DNA of 64,000 nucleotides from Flaccisagitta enflata (taxonomy: Eukaryota; Chaetognatha; Sagittoidea; Aphragmophora): positions 95,356,001 to 95,420,000 of the forward strand of contig OZ231127.1 of assembly GCA_965153355.1 (NCBI GenBank). The letters are read 5' to 3'. The translations under genes were made by a program, and so were the position numbers. This document shows positions 21,722-41,999 of this stretch, in pieces. Below the pieces are notes generated by a model. That model was not told where the DNA came from, ran no database searches, and saw only the letters and a list, made by a program, of their open reading frames with translations. Position 1 is the stretch's first letter; every line of letters begins with the position of its first letter.

Positions 21722-21895
21722 GATTTGCGACTGGGATTTGCCACCAGAATCGTTGGGTAACGGAATCTTGGCCGGGATTTGCCGCCGGAGTCGTGGCCGG
21801 GATTTGCCGTCGAAATTGCAGCCGGGATTTGCCGCCAGAATTGCGGTTAGGATTTGCCGCCAGAGTGGCAGCCGGGATTTGCCGCCCAATTCTGG
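21722..21895. repeat. 30-bp minisatellite in the retroelement interior
   Basis: About five to six units of GCCGGGATTTGCCGCCAGAA-type sequence, GC-rich compared with its surroundings. Confidence 0.8.
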
Positions 21896-23315
21896 AACGA
21901 AGTCCTAAGAGACGGAGGTGAGGCTATTCTTGTGCAGACTTGAGCTTGAGCTTGAGCTTGAGCTTGAATTTGCGGGAAAGACAACGATAAAACGGGAAGA
22001 CATGAACTTAATTCATGTCCCCCTTCCAGCTAATATTGCTGAGCACGCGAAATCTCGCAGCGACGCCGAGAATGTGAACTGACGCCGATGAGCAAGGCCG
22101 ACAACGACAACGATGGAACAGCCGCTGTAAATCATATTGAAGACGTTTGAGGAATAATGGAGAATACGAAGAAGACGACAACGCCGAGCGCGATAGGAGA
22201 TGTGAGATAAGTAATTGCAGTTTATCATTGATAGGTAAATGGGAGGAATCGCTGGAGAGGATGTCGAAAGCGCGAAAACGAAAACAATGACGGCGCTGAC
22301 GCAGCTTGTAGTGGAGAATTGATTACGGCAAGTTTGATATTGTCTGTTTATACAAACTAATGACGACGACGACGTCGCTGAAAAGAGTTAAGTCGTATAA
22401 TGATGATAGTGAAGAATAGTCCATGAAAATGGGGATTGCGAGCGGAAGCAGTTTTTGCTTATGGGTAGGAGGACAAGAAACGGCGTTGCGTATCGCGAGA
22501 TAGAAGGCAACGATGATGCTGACGAAGGTAATAGAGTACAGCGAGTTTTGTATCATCTGACTATACAAACTAACGTTGCCGACGACGCCGCCGCTGAGAA
22601 CAGTTAAATCGCATGATGATGGTGAAGAAAAGTCAGTTACGAAGGGCACGTGATGATAAGAGGTAAGGATGATGTCGATGATCAAGACGCCGATGATGAT
22701 TGATGAAGATGAAGAAATGTCAGTATCGCAACACGCTCATCGACGGAAGGCGGCAACGCAACGAGCGAGAGAGAGAGAGAGAGAGCCTCGACCTCTATCA
22801 AGGGACAGGCGCCTGACGGTCCAAGCAATTAGGGGCTTTCCAATACACTAAATGATGCAAATAGGCCTTTATCATGAACTGACGGCCTTAGTTCAGGATC
22901 TGGCTTAACCAGAAACCAAACGCATCCGGGATAAGAAAGGTACCATCAACAGGAAGAGGGAGTAACAGAGACGGAAATCAAGAACTAGCCTAAGCCAAAG
23001 CTAAGATGAGATATGTACAGATGGATTGAAAATGACTGGGATAAAAAAGGGGTTCGATCGATCAGGAGGATAGATTTGAGCTCAAAGATTCTAAGAGACT
23101 GGAATTCAAAGCCTGAAGCAATTAACTGGACATATAAGAGTGAGAGAAAATATAAATACCACATCCAACGAGTGAAAGAGAGGTCACCATATGTGATCCC
23201 CGAATCATCTGGATCAACGGACAAGTCTTGACCAGGTCAACTTAAATGACCAGACCATCTTCTCAAATGATTGCTTGAGACTTGAGGAGTCGCCAGAAGT
23301 GACAGCCCCAAGTTA

Positions 23316-23531
23316 TCATTTTGAGGGAGGGGGATCATCTTCTTCATCTTGAGTGATAATTTGAGCCTTCAAATCCTGATAATTTGAAAATTGCTGCATT
23401 GAGGAGATTTCATCTTGATATGTCCTAAATCCAAGATAAAGCTGCAAGTTCGAGCTGGCCTCTTCCACTGCGGCCACAAGTGGATGAGACAATTGTTCAC
23501 ACAAATGCTTCTCATGCTTCATTTCACCCAT
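23316..23531 (-). CDS. Small ORF downstream of gag in the retroelement
   Basis: A 71-codon frame (starts MGEMKHEKHL, ends DEEDDPPPSK) about 150 bp past the Gag stop on the same strand. Its composition is protein-like, but I recognise no domain. It could be an accessory ORF or part of a longer, broken gag. Low confidence. Confidence 0.3.
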   Translation of the reverse strand: MGEMKHEKHLCEQLSHPLVAAVEEASSNLQLYLGFRTYQDEISSMQQFSNYQDLKAQIITQDEEDDPPPSK

Positions 23532-23679
23532 TCACCAACGCGGATCCACAACTAAACAATGGATCATTGATATGAAGATTAGTTCTTCCATGGGCAACAA
23601 GTTAGAAATAGTCCAGATTCACTTGAGGTCATTTATGTATATTCGATGAAGAGGAGAAATTTTATCACAGGGGCCAGAG

Positions 23680-24720
23680 CTACTTTTTCTTTTTGCCTGA
23701 GCTTTTGGGTTTGACTCTGAGACCTTTCATACCCTCGGTAATGGCTTGAGAAATTGCATCTGCCATGATTTTGGTCCTTACCCTTACAGCAACCTCATCA
23801 CTGTCCTCATCTGCTTCTTGAACTGCTCTGAAGTTTTCTTCTTCCTCGCTCCAGCTACTTGAGCTCTCCGAAGAACTTTCTCTGTGCTGATACATGGCTG
23901 CACTAGTGAAGGTTTCTTGCTTGGACTTAAGTTTGAGCTCGTACTTAATGGCGATGTTGTAGGCTCGCTCAATTGTTTCCTTGCCATAGGGGATTGTCCT
24001 GTCAATCTCGTCTCTCCAGTCAGGTTCCAACCCATGGACAAAGCGGTTGTAGAGCTCCAATTTATAAGATTTGGGGTCGTCAGCCAATGCTGGGCTGTAT
24101 TTGTGGACGAATCCAGTCACATTGGCTTTGTAGACTTGCAGACTCATCCCAACTGGTTTCTTGTATGCTCCAAGATCTCTGACCCAATTCTTGCGTATGA
24201 GTGGGTCTTCAAAGGCCTCTTCCAATTCTTCCACAAGCTTGTTCCAATCCAAGTCCTTGCTTGGACACCCATTGTAGAGAGGTAACGCCTCCTCTGGGAG
24301 CTTCAGCTGGATCCACAAGAGACTTAGCTCATCCAGCCGCTCCTGATTCGCCGCGTTTGTCACATTCTTCAGCGCTTTTTGGAATCTACCCGCATATGCC
24401 TTCCAATTGGCACCTGGTTTTCCATATGGAAAAACTTCAATGGGTATATCATTTGGCACTTTTTCGTAGTGAGATCTGTGGCTTGCCAGGTTGACCCTGG
24501 ACTGCCTTTCACTCACCCTACCTGTATGCACTAAGCTGGGCAGTGAGCCACCTGCTGCCAAGTTGCCTGGGGGCCCAGTGGGCAATCCTGGTTGAGATGG
24601 GGTAGGTGCAGAGATAAGTGCCATCATTCTTTCTATAAATTCCGTGCTTGCATTCATTTCCCGCGCTTTGTTTTCCATCTCGGCAACAAATTCTTGCCAC
24701 TGTGCCTCATCATCTCCCAT
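23680..24720 (-). CDS. gag: Retrotransposon Gag-like (capsid) protein
   Basis: An intact 346-codon ORF on the minus strand. The N-terminal region has a coiled-coil-like acidic start (MGDDEAQWQEFVAEMENKA) and a Pro/Gly linker. Residues of about 110-265 match the retrotransposon Gag capsid pattern: W-x2-Y-x2-F-x2-AL, an LPEEALPLYN helix, W-x2-L-x3-L-x2-AF, GMSLQVY and an ELYNRFVHGL-x2-DWRDEI motif. The tail has a Ser/Glu-rich acidic stretch followed by a basic KPKSSGKKKK end. I see no CCHC zinc knuckle. Such a capsid would package element RNA in the cytoplasm. With no pol alongside, the element would need enzymes from a relative, or the ORF may persist on its own. It has no frameshift or internal stop. 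Confidence 0.8.
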   Translation of the reverse strand: MGDDEAQWQEFVAEMENKAREMNASTEFIERMMALISAPTPSQPGLPTGPPGNLAAGGSLPSLVHTGRVSERQSRVNLASHRSHYEKVPNDIPIEVFPYGKPGANWKAYAGRFQKALKNVTNAANQERLDELSLLWIQLKLPEEALPLYNGCPSKDLDWNKLVEELEEAFEDPLIRKNWVRDLGAYKKPVGMSLQVYKANVTGFVHKYSPALADDPKSYKLELYNRFVHGLEPDWRDEIDRTIPYGKETIERAYNIAIKYELKLKSKQETFTSAAMYQHRESSSESSSSWSEEEENFRAVQEADEDSDEVAVRVRTKIMADAISQAITEGMKGLRVKPKSSGKKKK

Positions 24721-26275
24721 GTTGATCGCTTGATGAGGTTGAAATGATTATCATGTATCCCATTTAATTTTCAGTGGAAAACATTTTCACACAGTTTAGA
24801 TAAGAACATTCTCGCACTCTTTGGTGCATAAAAGCATTCAAAACCATCATTTGGTGGTTGGTTTCATTACATTTAGATTTTTGCACGGAATTAGAACAGT
24901 ATTTGGGACAGTATTTAGAACGGTATTTAAAAACAGTATTTGGAAAGTCAAAATTCTCCTCCACACTCATCAAAAGTCCTCCACACCACCAACATTTGTT
25001 AAGCAGAGGTTTTTACCGAAAAAGTTTGAAATTCACTCCCGTTTTAGGTTGCCAAATTGGATACTTTCCGCGGAGAAAAGGAGTTTGAAAGAGTTTTGAA
25101 ACTTTCATTTGCTGCGTCTTCAAAATCCCACTTGAAAGGCTGTTTCCCGCGCCGCCTCCCAAGACCAGTGAAATTGCGTCGTGCAGAATTGAAGATTCCA
25201 TGAAATGGGAAGAAAGTTCCTTTAAGAGTTTTCCTATAATAGATTCCGCTTCCACGCTGCACCACGAGATATGCAGAATTTCCACGAGCGGCGGCCACTG
25301 GTTAACTCCCCACTACCGCTTGTAAAAGAAGGGAAGAATGAAAGTTTGGAAATATGTTGAGGCCAACCGATAAGCTTAGCTTCCTTCTCCTTCCTGCGCG
25401 CTTCAAATATGCCCAAGCTTGTCTTCAGGCTGCGGTTATGGTGCCCCACTGCCCATTACGAGACTCACTCTTACGGCTTTTCCAAAGTTCCACAGACCAG
25501 GACTGAGCAGGTTTTTCCCAAAAGTTTCTCAAAGGGTTTGATCACTTATCGCTTGAGCCTTGAAACTATGGCCTAAATTACTTGTCCTATGACTCTTGTA
25601 CTTGAGAGGACTCAGGATCTTGCATAAGGACAGGGCAAGATTGGTGCACCACAAGAGGGATGTGGCTCAAAACGCCAGAGAGGAGCGGCTTGATATACAG
25701 ACGTACTTGAGTCAGATCTTCCACAGCTGTATGCCATGAAAAATTTGGCGAAATGCACCATTGTAACAAAGATATTAGTGCGGTCGTTCAGTGGTTAATG
25801 TATTTTTAATGTCCATGGGTGTCACGCCCCAACAGCACAGACCTGCTTTGCAGCTTGCCTTCTTGTCTATCAGTGTCCTGGGATGGACTGTCCACAGCAG
25901 ACCAAATCTGCTGTAGACCTGACTTCTTCGTGCGCATGATGGCTTGATTCCATGGCTAACTTCGCTCATCCTGCTGAGCAGCCATCTGACATAACGTCTT
26001 TATTGTCATTGACTTAATTGTTCCTTTTTGACTTATCTTAAATGCGGGAGAGAAGGGATACAATGGTGGTAGACTATAGACGATTCCTCCATTGCAGGAT
26101 ATAGATTAAAGCATGTAAAAACCTCTGCTTAACATCATTACTTCAGCTAACACATCATTACCGGCACTTTGGGCTCTACAAACGGAAAGGTTAGAAGTTG
26201 TTAAGCAGGATGTTAATCAATCATTCAATCAATCAAACAATCAATGACTGAATAAGTGCAGGAGGAAAGGCTGGC

Positions 26276-27380
26276 TGGGTTTAAAGGCAAGAGCAGCCAG
26301 TGTCTCTTAGGGTAACCGTGCTAACAAGTTAAAAGACTAACTTAACAAGTTAGCAACATGGAAACCGGGGATTGATGACATGGAAGTGATAAAAGGTAAT
26401 CTAATATTTGGGATTGGTTTGTAGCTTGGTCTATTAATATAGCTTGGGCACTCCAATCCCCTTATAGCTCTGTGGTCTATTAATATAGCACAGATCTATG
26501 TATAATTGTACATACTTCTATAAGATATATGTATTATTTGTAATCAATTTCTGTACTGTTTAATCTGTATTGCATCAATGTTACTCATCCCACTCCACCC
26601 CATCCTGTTACATCTTTTCCTTTCCCAATCTATCCTACCCCATCCCATTCCATCCCATGCCTGTCCCTTCCCATCTGTCCCATTTGTCTCCATCTCACTC
26701 CATCTTTCCCTCCATGTATTTGTACTTCCTCCATTTTATTTCAAATTTCACCTGTCTCTCCACCCTATTTTTTACTAACAGCTGATGGGTCTCTCTCCCA
26801 ACAGCCAATCATTTGCTCTCTGATTTGACCATTTCTCCTCCTCATCCTCTCCCATTTCATCTCACAATTTTGTTCCTACTTTCCATGCTCTCACTTGGTT
26901 TCTTCTACTTTTGCATTCATTTTCATCATTTTTTGTATTTTGCATCTTGGGAAATGGTGACGGGACGTCTAAACCAGCCAAGCTTAAGGTGATGGTTGTA
27001 ATCACCTTTTGCTTGTGAGTCCGCAGCCTCGGCCAAGATGCTCACTATTTTATTGCTTTATTTGTTTTAAATGCTTTTTAAATACTCTCTAGTTTTCTTG
27101 GTTTTCTCCATTGCCAACATTAACAACTGTATAATGAAGTTAAATCCTAACAGTAATGAGGAATGACAATGCGCGAAGCTATAACCAAGAAACATCTCTC
27201 CATTTAGATATTTATAAAAGGTATAACAAACTGTTTATGGAAAACGCTAGCCAAATAGCTATGAAAGTATTACAGAAATTCCATTAGAGAAAACTATCAA
27301 GCTATTGTAAAATGTCATTAAGCTTGCATCCCGTGTATCTATAGTCCTTGGAAAAGGGATACGTAAATCTCTCTATAACA
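26276..27380 (-). repeat. Long LTR (5' LTR of the minus-strand element)
   Basis: 1105 bp. The central segment of about 730 bp (26404-27133) is absent from the other LTR and contains a CATCC-rich array at 26580-26760. Either this LTR is full length and the other has a deletion, or this one carries an insertion. Confidence 0.75.
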
Positions 27381-27743
27381 GGCGAATTTCAGAGCTCCCC
27401 TACATCCATGTCCGAAAGTTTTACTATTTCAGCCGATTTCGTGAAAATCCCAAAATTCCGCGTTGAGCTGTCAACATCCCTCTGACTTACGGACCTACCT
27501 ACCACCTACACTTAGGGGGTGTTTCTAGTCAAAGAGGATCGCGTTTTGAAAGGGCCACTCGGTCGCTTGCTACGTTCGTTCACTCCCTCGTGGGACAGTT
27601 GAAATTCTTGAATATCTGTTCACACTGTGAACGCGTTTCACAGGAACAAACGCGTTTTTCGTCTTCACTAGAAACACGCCCTTAGCAGACTAAAATTTCC
27701 GATATTAATGAAATGAACGAAAACCTTATTCCCCTCCACATAG

Positions 27744-36000
<8,257 letters not shown>

Positions 36001-36249
36001 GTGACTGAAGATGGAAGCAATGCGTACATACGGCGTAGTTATCTGCGAATGATCTGTGAATCATCCGTGAAAGATCTGAGCAAAACGCGCTGAACAACAG
36101 CTATGCTAGGAGTCTTAACGAAAGGAAGGAAGAAGAAAAGTTTCAGAGAATGGGATATAGGAAACCGGATGGTCGAACTTTATCGCCCAAGCTTAATTTG
36201 CATATTGCAGTCGCAAACTACGCCATTGTTTTGCAAGTTTCAAAACTAA

Positions 36250-36498
36250 TGTACCACCAATTTCTATTGATGCCTGAATTGAAAAAATGATTTTAGCCAT
36301 AATTGAAACGGGACTGTTAGAATTCATTTTTTCTAAATCAAGGGGTTTCCAAATCAGCGCAAAATGCATCTTTAAATGAGTTGAGATTTATCTATATGAA
36401 ATAGGCTGTGAAGAACAGCGAAAGTGTCGTAATCGTAGCTGGATTGTGTCGATACTGATAATTCGCTAGATGGTGCCGACTGCCGAGAGCCGGGGATG
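36250..36498 (+). repeat. Inverted repeat IR1 (partner at 62641-62890)
   Basis: It shares, in opposite orientation with 62641-62890, CCAATTTCTATTGATGCCTG, CAAATCAGCGCAAAATGCAT, TTTAAATGAGTTGAGATTTA and GAGCCGGGGATGCAGTC, with moderate divergence between. It is placed about 250 bp after FREM exon 7. Confidence 0.85.
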
Positions 36499-37071
36499 CA
36501 GTCTTTATGGCGCATTTGAACCCTCCCTAATAGGATATAAAGCTGTCAGCTTTACTAGAGCGCACGCTAAAGGAAAGGATAATGATATGTGAAGCTGCTT
36601 TACAACCAATATTGCCATTTCTAAACGCTTTAAGATACAGTTACCAGATTGGACTCATTTTGTAGATTTTTTGAAGAAGATTAATTTCTTTTTTTAAAAA
36701 AGTATCTAGCTTTTCTAGAAGCCAAGATATTGTACATAGAAGGTGTCGCGTTTCTTTTGGCGAAGATAGTAACTACCAGGACGAAATAAAGGTATTGTAG
36801 AGCATTGCTAGAGCGCATCCGCTAATAAGGCATGTGTGCTTCAAAAAAAGCATTATTTGCATTTCCAAAATGTAGCTATTTATATAAAACGGCAATAAAG
36901 CTGCTTGACTAGAAGGCGTGGATTTATGAGGTCATTTTCAATGCGTTTTACTAAAGTATGGTTGAATAACGCATTAACTAAATTTTTGTTCCAACTTTTC
37001 AAGCATTGCATTTTGTCATTGTCATTGTCATTGCTAACTACAATCTTCGTCTACTATTTGCTTCTATTTAG

Positions 37072-37245
37072 GTGGTAATGCTCAACCATACCACCAAACC
37101 GGTCGAGGTCGAAGCTGGAACGAAAATCGCCCAGATTATCTTCACACGTGTCACGATTCCCGAAGTGAGACACGTTCCTTTTGTTGTCGGGCGATACGCG
37201 GCCAATCGTGGTAAAGATGGATGCGGTACGGCCGGTCGCTTCTAA
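37072..37245 (+). CDS. DUT: dUTP diphosphatase, last exon (isolated)
   Basis: The exon follows TCTATTTAG and reads 57 residues in phase 0 to TAA at 37243-37245. It matches the C-terminal third of trimeric dUTPases: VVMLNHTTKPVEVEAGTKIA, IAQIIFTRVTIPE (motif 4) and NRGKDGCGTAGRF, the glycine-rich motif 5 that closes over the nucleotide. In most dUTPases motif 5 reads RGxxGFGSTG; here the stacking Phe is Cys. dUTPase hydrolyses dUTP to dUMP and pyrophosphate. No exon with motifs 1-3 was found upstream on this strand. This is either a gene separated from its 5' exons by rearrangement or a fragment. The family call is confident; functionality is not. Confidence 0.8.
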   Translation: MVMLNHTTKPVEVEAGTKIAQIIFTRVTIPEVRHVPFVVGRYAANRGKDGCGTAGRF

Positions 37246-38007
37246 TTGATGAGACATAACTTTGCTAAAGAGATGTCAATTGCTCATTTTGTTACATCAG
37301 TGCTAACTAGATTAACTACAAGTTGTTTTTGTATATTGCTTTATGACAATCTGCCTTGACCTTGCCTCGCCTTGGTTTTATCCTCCGTCTATACCCTTGG
37401 CTTTCAAAACATTAAATAAGAATCTTTGTCAATTTTGTTTATTTACATAATGCCATAAATTGGTAAATAAGATAAATTCTGTTGTACGCATTTTGGATGT
37501 GATCGAAAGTTTTGGATTGAAAGGGATTATCTTAGACATCTAAAAAATCATAGTATCGTTATGTGAGTGTGTGTTTATAATGTGTGATTTTTTTTACCGA
37601 TCATAGTACAATTAAAGAAGACCCCCGAAAACTCCCCCTCCTCTTCTTTTTCTTCATGAATTTAAAAAGAACGCACTTTTGAATGGTTGAATAAACTATT
37701 AATTATTAAAACTCAGAGAAACTTACTAACCTTAGCACTTTTAAAATTCTATCATTTGGCGCTCATCTGGTATTTCTATCTTCTTTTTTTTTTCGTTTGG
37801 CAATGGCATTAGTTTGACTAAAAACATTAACAAATTTGATTTTCCAGTCCCATAAAAAAAAGGTTTTCATTCCACGCGTATTAATGTACAATCATCAGAT
37901 GCGACATCGCATCTCTATTAGAGGGTCTGTCCGTCCGTCCATCGTTACGCATGTTCTAAAATCACGGCGATGACACATCGAGTTGCCCGGATGGGCTTGT
38001 TATTAAA

Positions 38008-38042
38008 GCAGAGGGAGAGGGAGAGGGAGAGGGAGAGGGAGA

Positions 38043-38138
<96 letters not shown>
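38008..38138. repeat. (GAGAGG)n then (GA)n microsatellite
   Basis: A GAGAGG run merging into a pure GA run of about 90 bp. Confidence 0.9.
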
Positions 38139-38141
<3 letters not shown>

Positions 38142-38540
38142 AGCAGAGACACACGAGTCATATCGAGCTTGGACTTTTTGGGCAGTGGCCCCAAAGGGCC
38201 TCCCAAAATCAAGCCACCAAAGCATAAAGCCAGCCTTATCAGGTCTAAAATCAATCGTCTTAGGCATAAATTCAGCTTGCTTAAGGCTGAGCCTGAAACA
38301 TACCTTATACATACCCTGAATTTATAAAGCTGATCACTCCAAAAAGGACGTTGGATACCGCTGACTATGTGCGATCCTTGGATGACTAGTTAATACTGTC
38401 AGGTTTTATCAAAAAAAAAAATTTTTTTATCATTTTGATATGAAGATAACTTTCATTGATTCAATCAACCATTAAAATCAATGTTGGCTTTTGATTAATA
38501 CAGATAATTTGATTAGTTTCCATTGGGACAGAACTTGATA

Positions 38541-39331
38541 CAGTATGATTGTTTTTGTTTGTAACATTTCATGATGACATAACTTGAAAAGTTGTTGAGA
38601 TAATCATATTCTGAAAAAAGATAGTGATAGATATTGAAAATACATTTAATGATGTTAAAATCCAAAGATTTTTCAACAAAAATTTGATCCAGATTTCTTG
38701 CTATTAGTTGTAAGGCATATTTGGCTAAAATGAACTGTTTTCCACGTGTTGAGATAAACTATTTTCTTTGGATTGCTCTTATTTCTAAATGATTTGACGT
38801 ACAAATACCAGGTTGGTCTCAAATGAAAGATAATTTGAAGTAGTTTTAGAAAAAGAAAAAAAAGACTTTTTTGAAACATGTATCATAAAAAACATAAAAA
38901 GATGGGATCTTTTTTTAAAATCTAACAAAAGTACCTGCCTATAGTTAATAGATTGTATTCAAAACATCAAATCAGTGATTACTTTTCAGAAAACCTTAAA
39001 ACAAGATCAAATTATCTTTCATTTGAGACCAATCTGGCATCTGTAGCTCAAACCTTTTAAAAATGAGAACAATTTAAAGGTAAACAGTCCATCTGTTTAA
39101 TTTTCCTAAATTTTCAATTCGACAATTTGTCAATTTGATAATTTGTCAAGTTGTCCAAGTTGTCATTTTTTCATTAGAGAATCAGATCAGATCAGATTAG
39201 TAGATCCTTTGATTGATATGCTATAAAATATATTTTCATAGTCTTTTAGGAGCTTTTTTCAGAATTCAGTTATTTCACTCTCTTTAAGAATTATGACGTC
39301 ATGAAATGTTACAAATAAAACAATCATACTG
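38541..39331. mobile_element. TA-flanked foldback element (791 bp)
   Basis: The ends CAGTATGATTGTTTTTGTTT...AACATTTCATGA and their inverse at 39288-39331 have TA on both sides. It is the same family as 47290-48746. Confidence 0.75.
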
Positions 39332-40317
39332 TAGGAGGCTTTGTCCATCCGTCCCTCCATCCATTCATCCATCCATCCATCTATCCATCTGTCCATCCAT
39401 CCATCCTTTTGTCTGTCCATAATGCACAAGTCAAAAAATAGAAAAACAAGCGTTTGGGGTCGCTGCCCTGTAGGGGTTAATTTCCAGATGTCTGTCTGTA
39501 CCTCCATATATAAGAGGCTACTTGGGCCCTAAACCAGCCCTCTCAGGCCTCATATTGGTCTAAATCAGCCTTCTCAGGCCCAAAATCAGCCCTCTTCGAT
39601 CCAAAATTAGGGCTCTGGGACCCTAGGTCAACCAACTGAGGACTAAAATTTCCATGGTCAAAATCAATTCTCTAAGGCCTAGAATCAGCTTTTTGGGCAG
39701 TGACCCAAAGGGCCGATGTCCTGTAGAATACAAGGGGAATTTCCAGATGTCCGTCCTTCTGTCTGTCCATCCATCCGTCCGTCCTTCCGTCCTTTCATAC
39801 TGGGTGCCGATTAAATGAGACTAATCTGTGTTGGGGAACATGCAATACGCGAATGTGTCACCGAAGTTGGTGGGGTAGAAAACATTGTTGGTATGAATAT
39901 ACCGGATGTAAGTTTACCAAAAATATTTGCCCAATCAGTTGATATTGGATTGGTTAAGATAATACTTGAGCCAATTTTCCCTATGGGAATATCATTTATA
40001 GTCGCGGTCTCCCAACATGGAGGCTTTGTCTGTCTGTATGTCAGTTGCAGTCCTTCCCTTCACCTATTCCATCCTACTTTTTTTCCTTCCATCACTTCCT
40101 TTCCCTCGTTCCTTCCTCCCTCTCTTCCTTCATTCCCTTCCCTCCTTCCTCCCTTACAACTTAACATACCCTATAGTACCTTAAAGTACTGTAAATTACC
40201 CCAAAGTACCTTAAGTAACTAAAGTACCCTGAAGTATCCTATAAAGTTAAAATTTAAAAAAATGTTACGGATCAGCAGAATAACAGAATGACGGAACAAT
40301 GTTACTGACATGTACAG

Positions 40318-40696
40318 CAAGTTGTAGAGTCGCATGCACATTACGCCGATTACACCCCGGGACTTTGCTGAATCGCTCCTGTGCGCCCCCTTCATAATGT
40401 GACACTCACGATTTTATTTCAAACAAGCCAATGCGCAGCTTTCTTCCTTGATGGGAACCTTTTTTACGCTCAATTTGAAATTAACAAAGAAAATAAAAGG
40501 ATTTTCTTAAGGGGATTTTTCCCATTGATTTCAATGTAAATTTTAAACGGGCGCTACTAAAGGTTCCCATCAAGCTAGAAAGCTGTGCATTGGCTCATTT
40601 GAATTGAAATGCTGAGTGTCATATTATGAAGGGGCGCATAAGAGCGATCCAGTAAAGTCCCGGAACGCAATCAGCGTGGTGCACATGACTAAAAAA
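40318..40696 (+). repeat. Palindrome element whose terminal hairpin is split by an inverted-repeat insertion
   Basis: GTTGTAGAGTCGCATGCAC (40321 on) and GTGCACATGACTAAAAAA (40680 on) are the two halves of the family's terminal hairpin. Between them sits an inverted-repeat element (about 40337-40684) with CCGGGACTTT...AAAGTCCCGG near its ends and CAATGCGCAGCTTTC paired with GAAAGCTGTGCATTG inside. Confidence 0.75.
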
Positions 40697-41034
40697 AAAG
40701 TTCCTTCAATTAAAACGTGATATGGGATTTCAACGGATTTTGATGAAATTTTTACGTACACTTTTCTTTCTTAAAAGAACATCATTTTTTGGGCAAGTCA
40801 GGTGTTCCTATTTTGAAAATCTTCTGAGGCACACAATTGTCTCTCATCAAGTTTCCGACATGCTAATAAAAGTTTTTCCTATCAGTACAGTACAGGACAT
40901 TGGGAGCAATGAGGCCTCAGAAAGAGGGTCATTTCCTGATTAACCATGATGCAGCTGAAACAATTTTTTCTGAAAGCTGATCCACCAGAACTTTGAGTGA
41001 ACATAGTTTTATACCTATAAGTGAGCGTGGGAGA

Positions 41035-41213
41035 GATACATTTAGAATGACTTTGAATGACTTTGAATGACTTAGAATACCCTAAATTGACTTAAAATGA
41101 CTTAAAGGAATAAAATTGATAAAAAAAGTAAAAGTGTGACTGACAGACCGACGGACTGACTAACGGACGGATGGACAAAGCTGGGTGTAGAGACGCGTGC
41201 ACGCGACAAAAAA
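41035..41213 (+). repeat. Palindrome element, TGACTTTGAA subfamily (5' end missing)
   Basis: An AATGACTTTG array, a TGACTGACAGACCGACGGAC segment and a GGGTGTAGAGACGCGTGCACGCGAC end. Confidence 0.75.
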
Positions 41214-41773
41214 AGGTCCTGTACCTCGCTAGATTCAAAACAATGACTCTGAAAAGAATAAAATGCTCAACTTTATTTTAGCACTCTACCAACCAAGTTT
41301 TTGCGCCTTATGCATTCAAGAAAAAATGTAGTTGAATCCCGCACTAACATATTTTAGGGCATCAACAAGTTTTATCTATTATTGATGGAATTCTATTATA
41401 GCCAAAAAAGGAAATAACAATAAAAGAAAACAAATTAAAGGGATAAAAATTTAGTAGCCCTTAGAGGCGGAAATCTGTAAAAAGTGGGTCTGTTACAGCA
41501 GGGTTCAACTGTATTGTCAGTTTTCTGAAATGCTTGTATACTATCAAATCCTTGGACCATCTGCTTTCAGGAAAAGTCAAAAAGTCGAAACTTTGTAAGG
41601 CCCTCTTTGTACTGGCTTCATTGCTTCTAAAGTATAGTAGCTATCAAAATGAAAAAAAATGACCCAATAAATGAAAAGAAAAACACCAAAATAGAATATA
41701 CAGACCATTACTCCTCACAAAATGCTTGATTAGTCAATTTAATCTCTGTCTTTGTCTCTCTCTCTCTACCTCT

Positions 41774-41830
<57 letters not shown>

Positions 41831-41999
41831 CATATATCTTTTTATCTTCTATATTCTTTTGGGCCTTCATTGAAAGACAAATGACCTATCTTCACAGGAG
41901 AAGAGATCCTCCATCCTCCTCCTTCTTCTTCTTCTCCTCCTTCTTATCGTCCACCACATTGGCTCTATCCTGGCCTGAGCTCGTCCAGCTCTAGGCCCA

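Larger units (their letters stand above)
21105..27380 (-). mobile_element. Gag-only LTR retroelement
   Basis: Direct repeats at 21105-21483 and 26276-27380 share TGGGTTTAAAGGCAAGAGCA at one end and CTCTATAACA at the other, which gives TG...CA ends. The 4.8-kb interior carries one long minus-strand ORF resembling Gag (23680-24720) and no protease, reverse transcriptase, RNase H or integrase that I can recognise. Read on the minus strand, a purine run (AGAAAAAAGGGAG) abuts the 3' LTR at 21484-21500, as expected of a polypurine tract. I see no convincing tRNA primer-binding match next to the other LTR. There is no obvious target-site duplication (left flank ...TTCCCAC, right flank GGCGAAT...). 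It is probably a non-autonomous copy of a Ty3-like element, or a rearranged one. Confidence 0.75.

Noticed and set aside
26404-27133. Separate transposon inserted in the right LTR
   Set aside because: No inverted ends or convincing target duplication were seen; a deletion in the left LTR explains the difference equally well.
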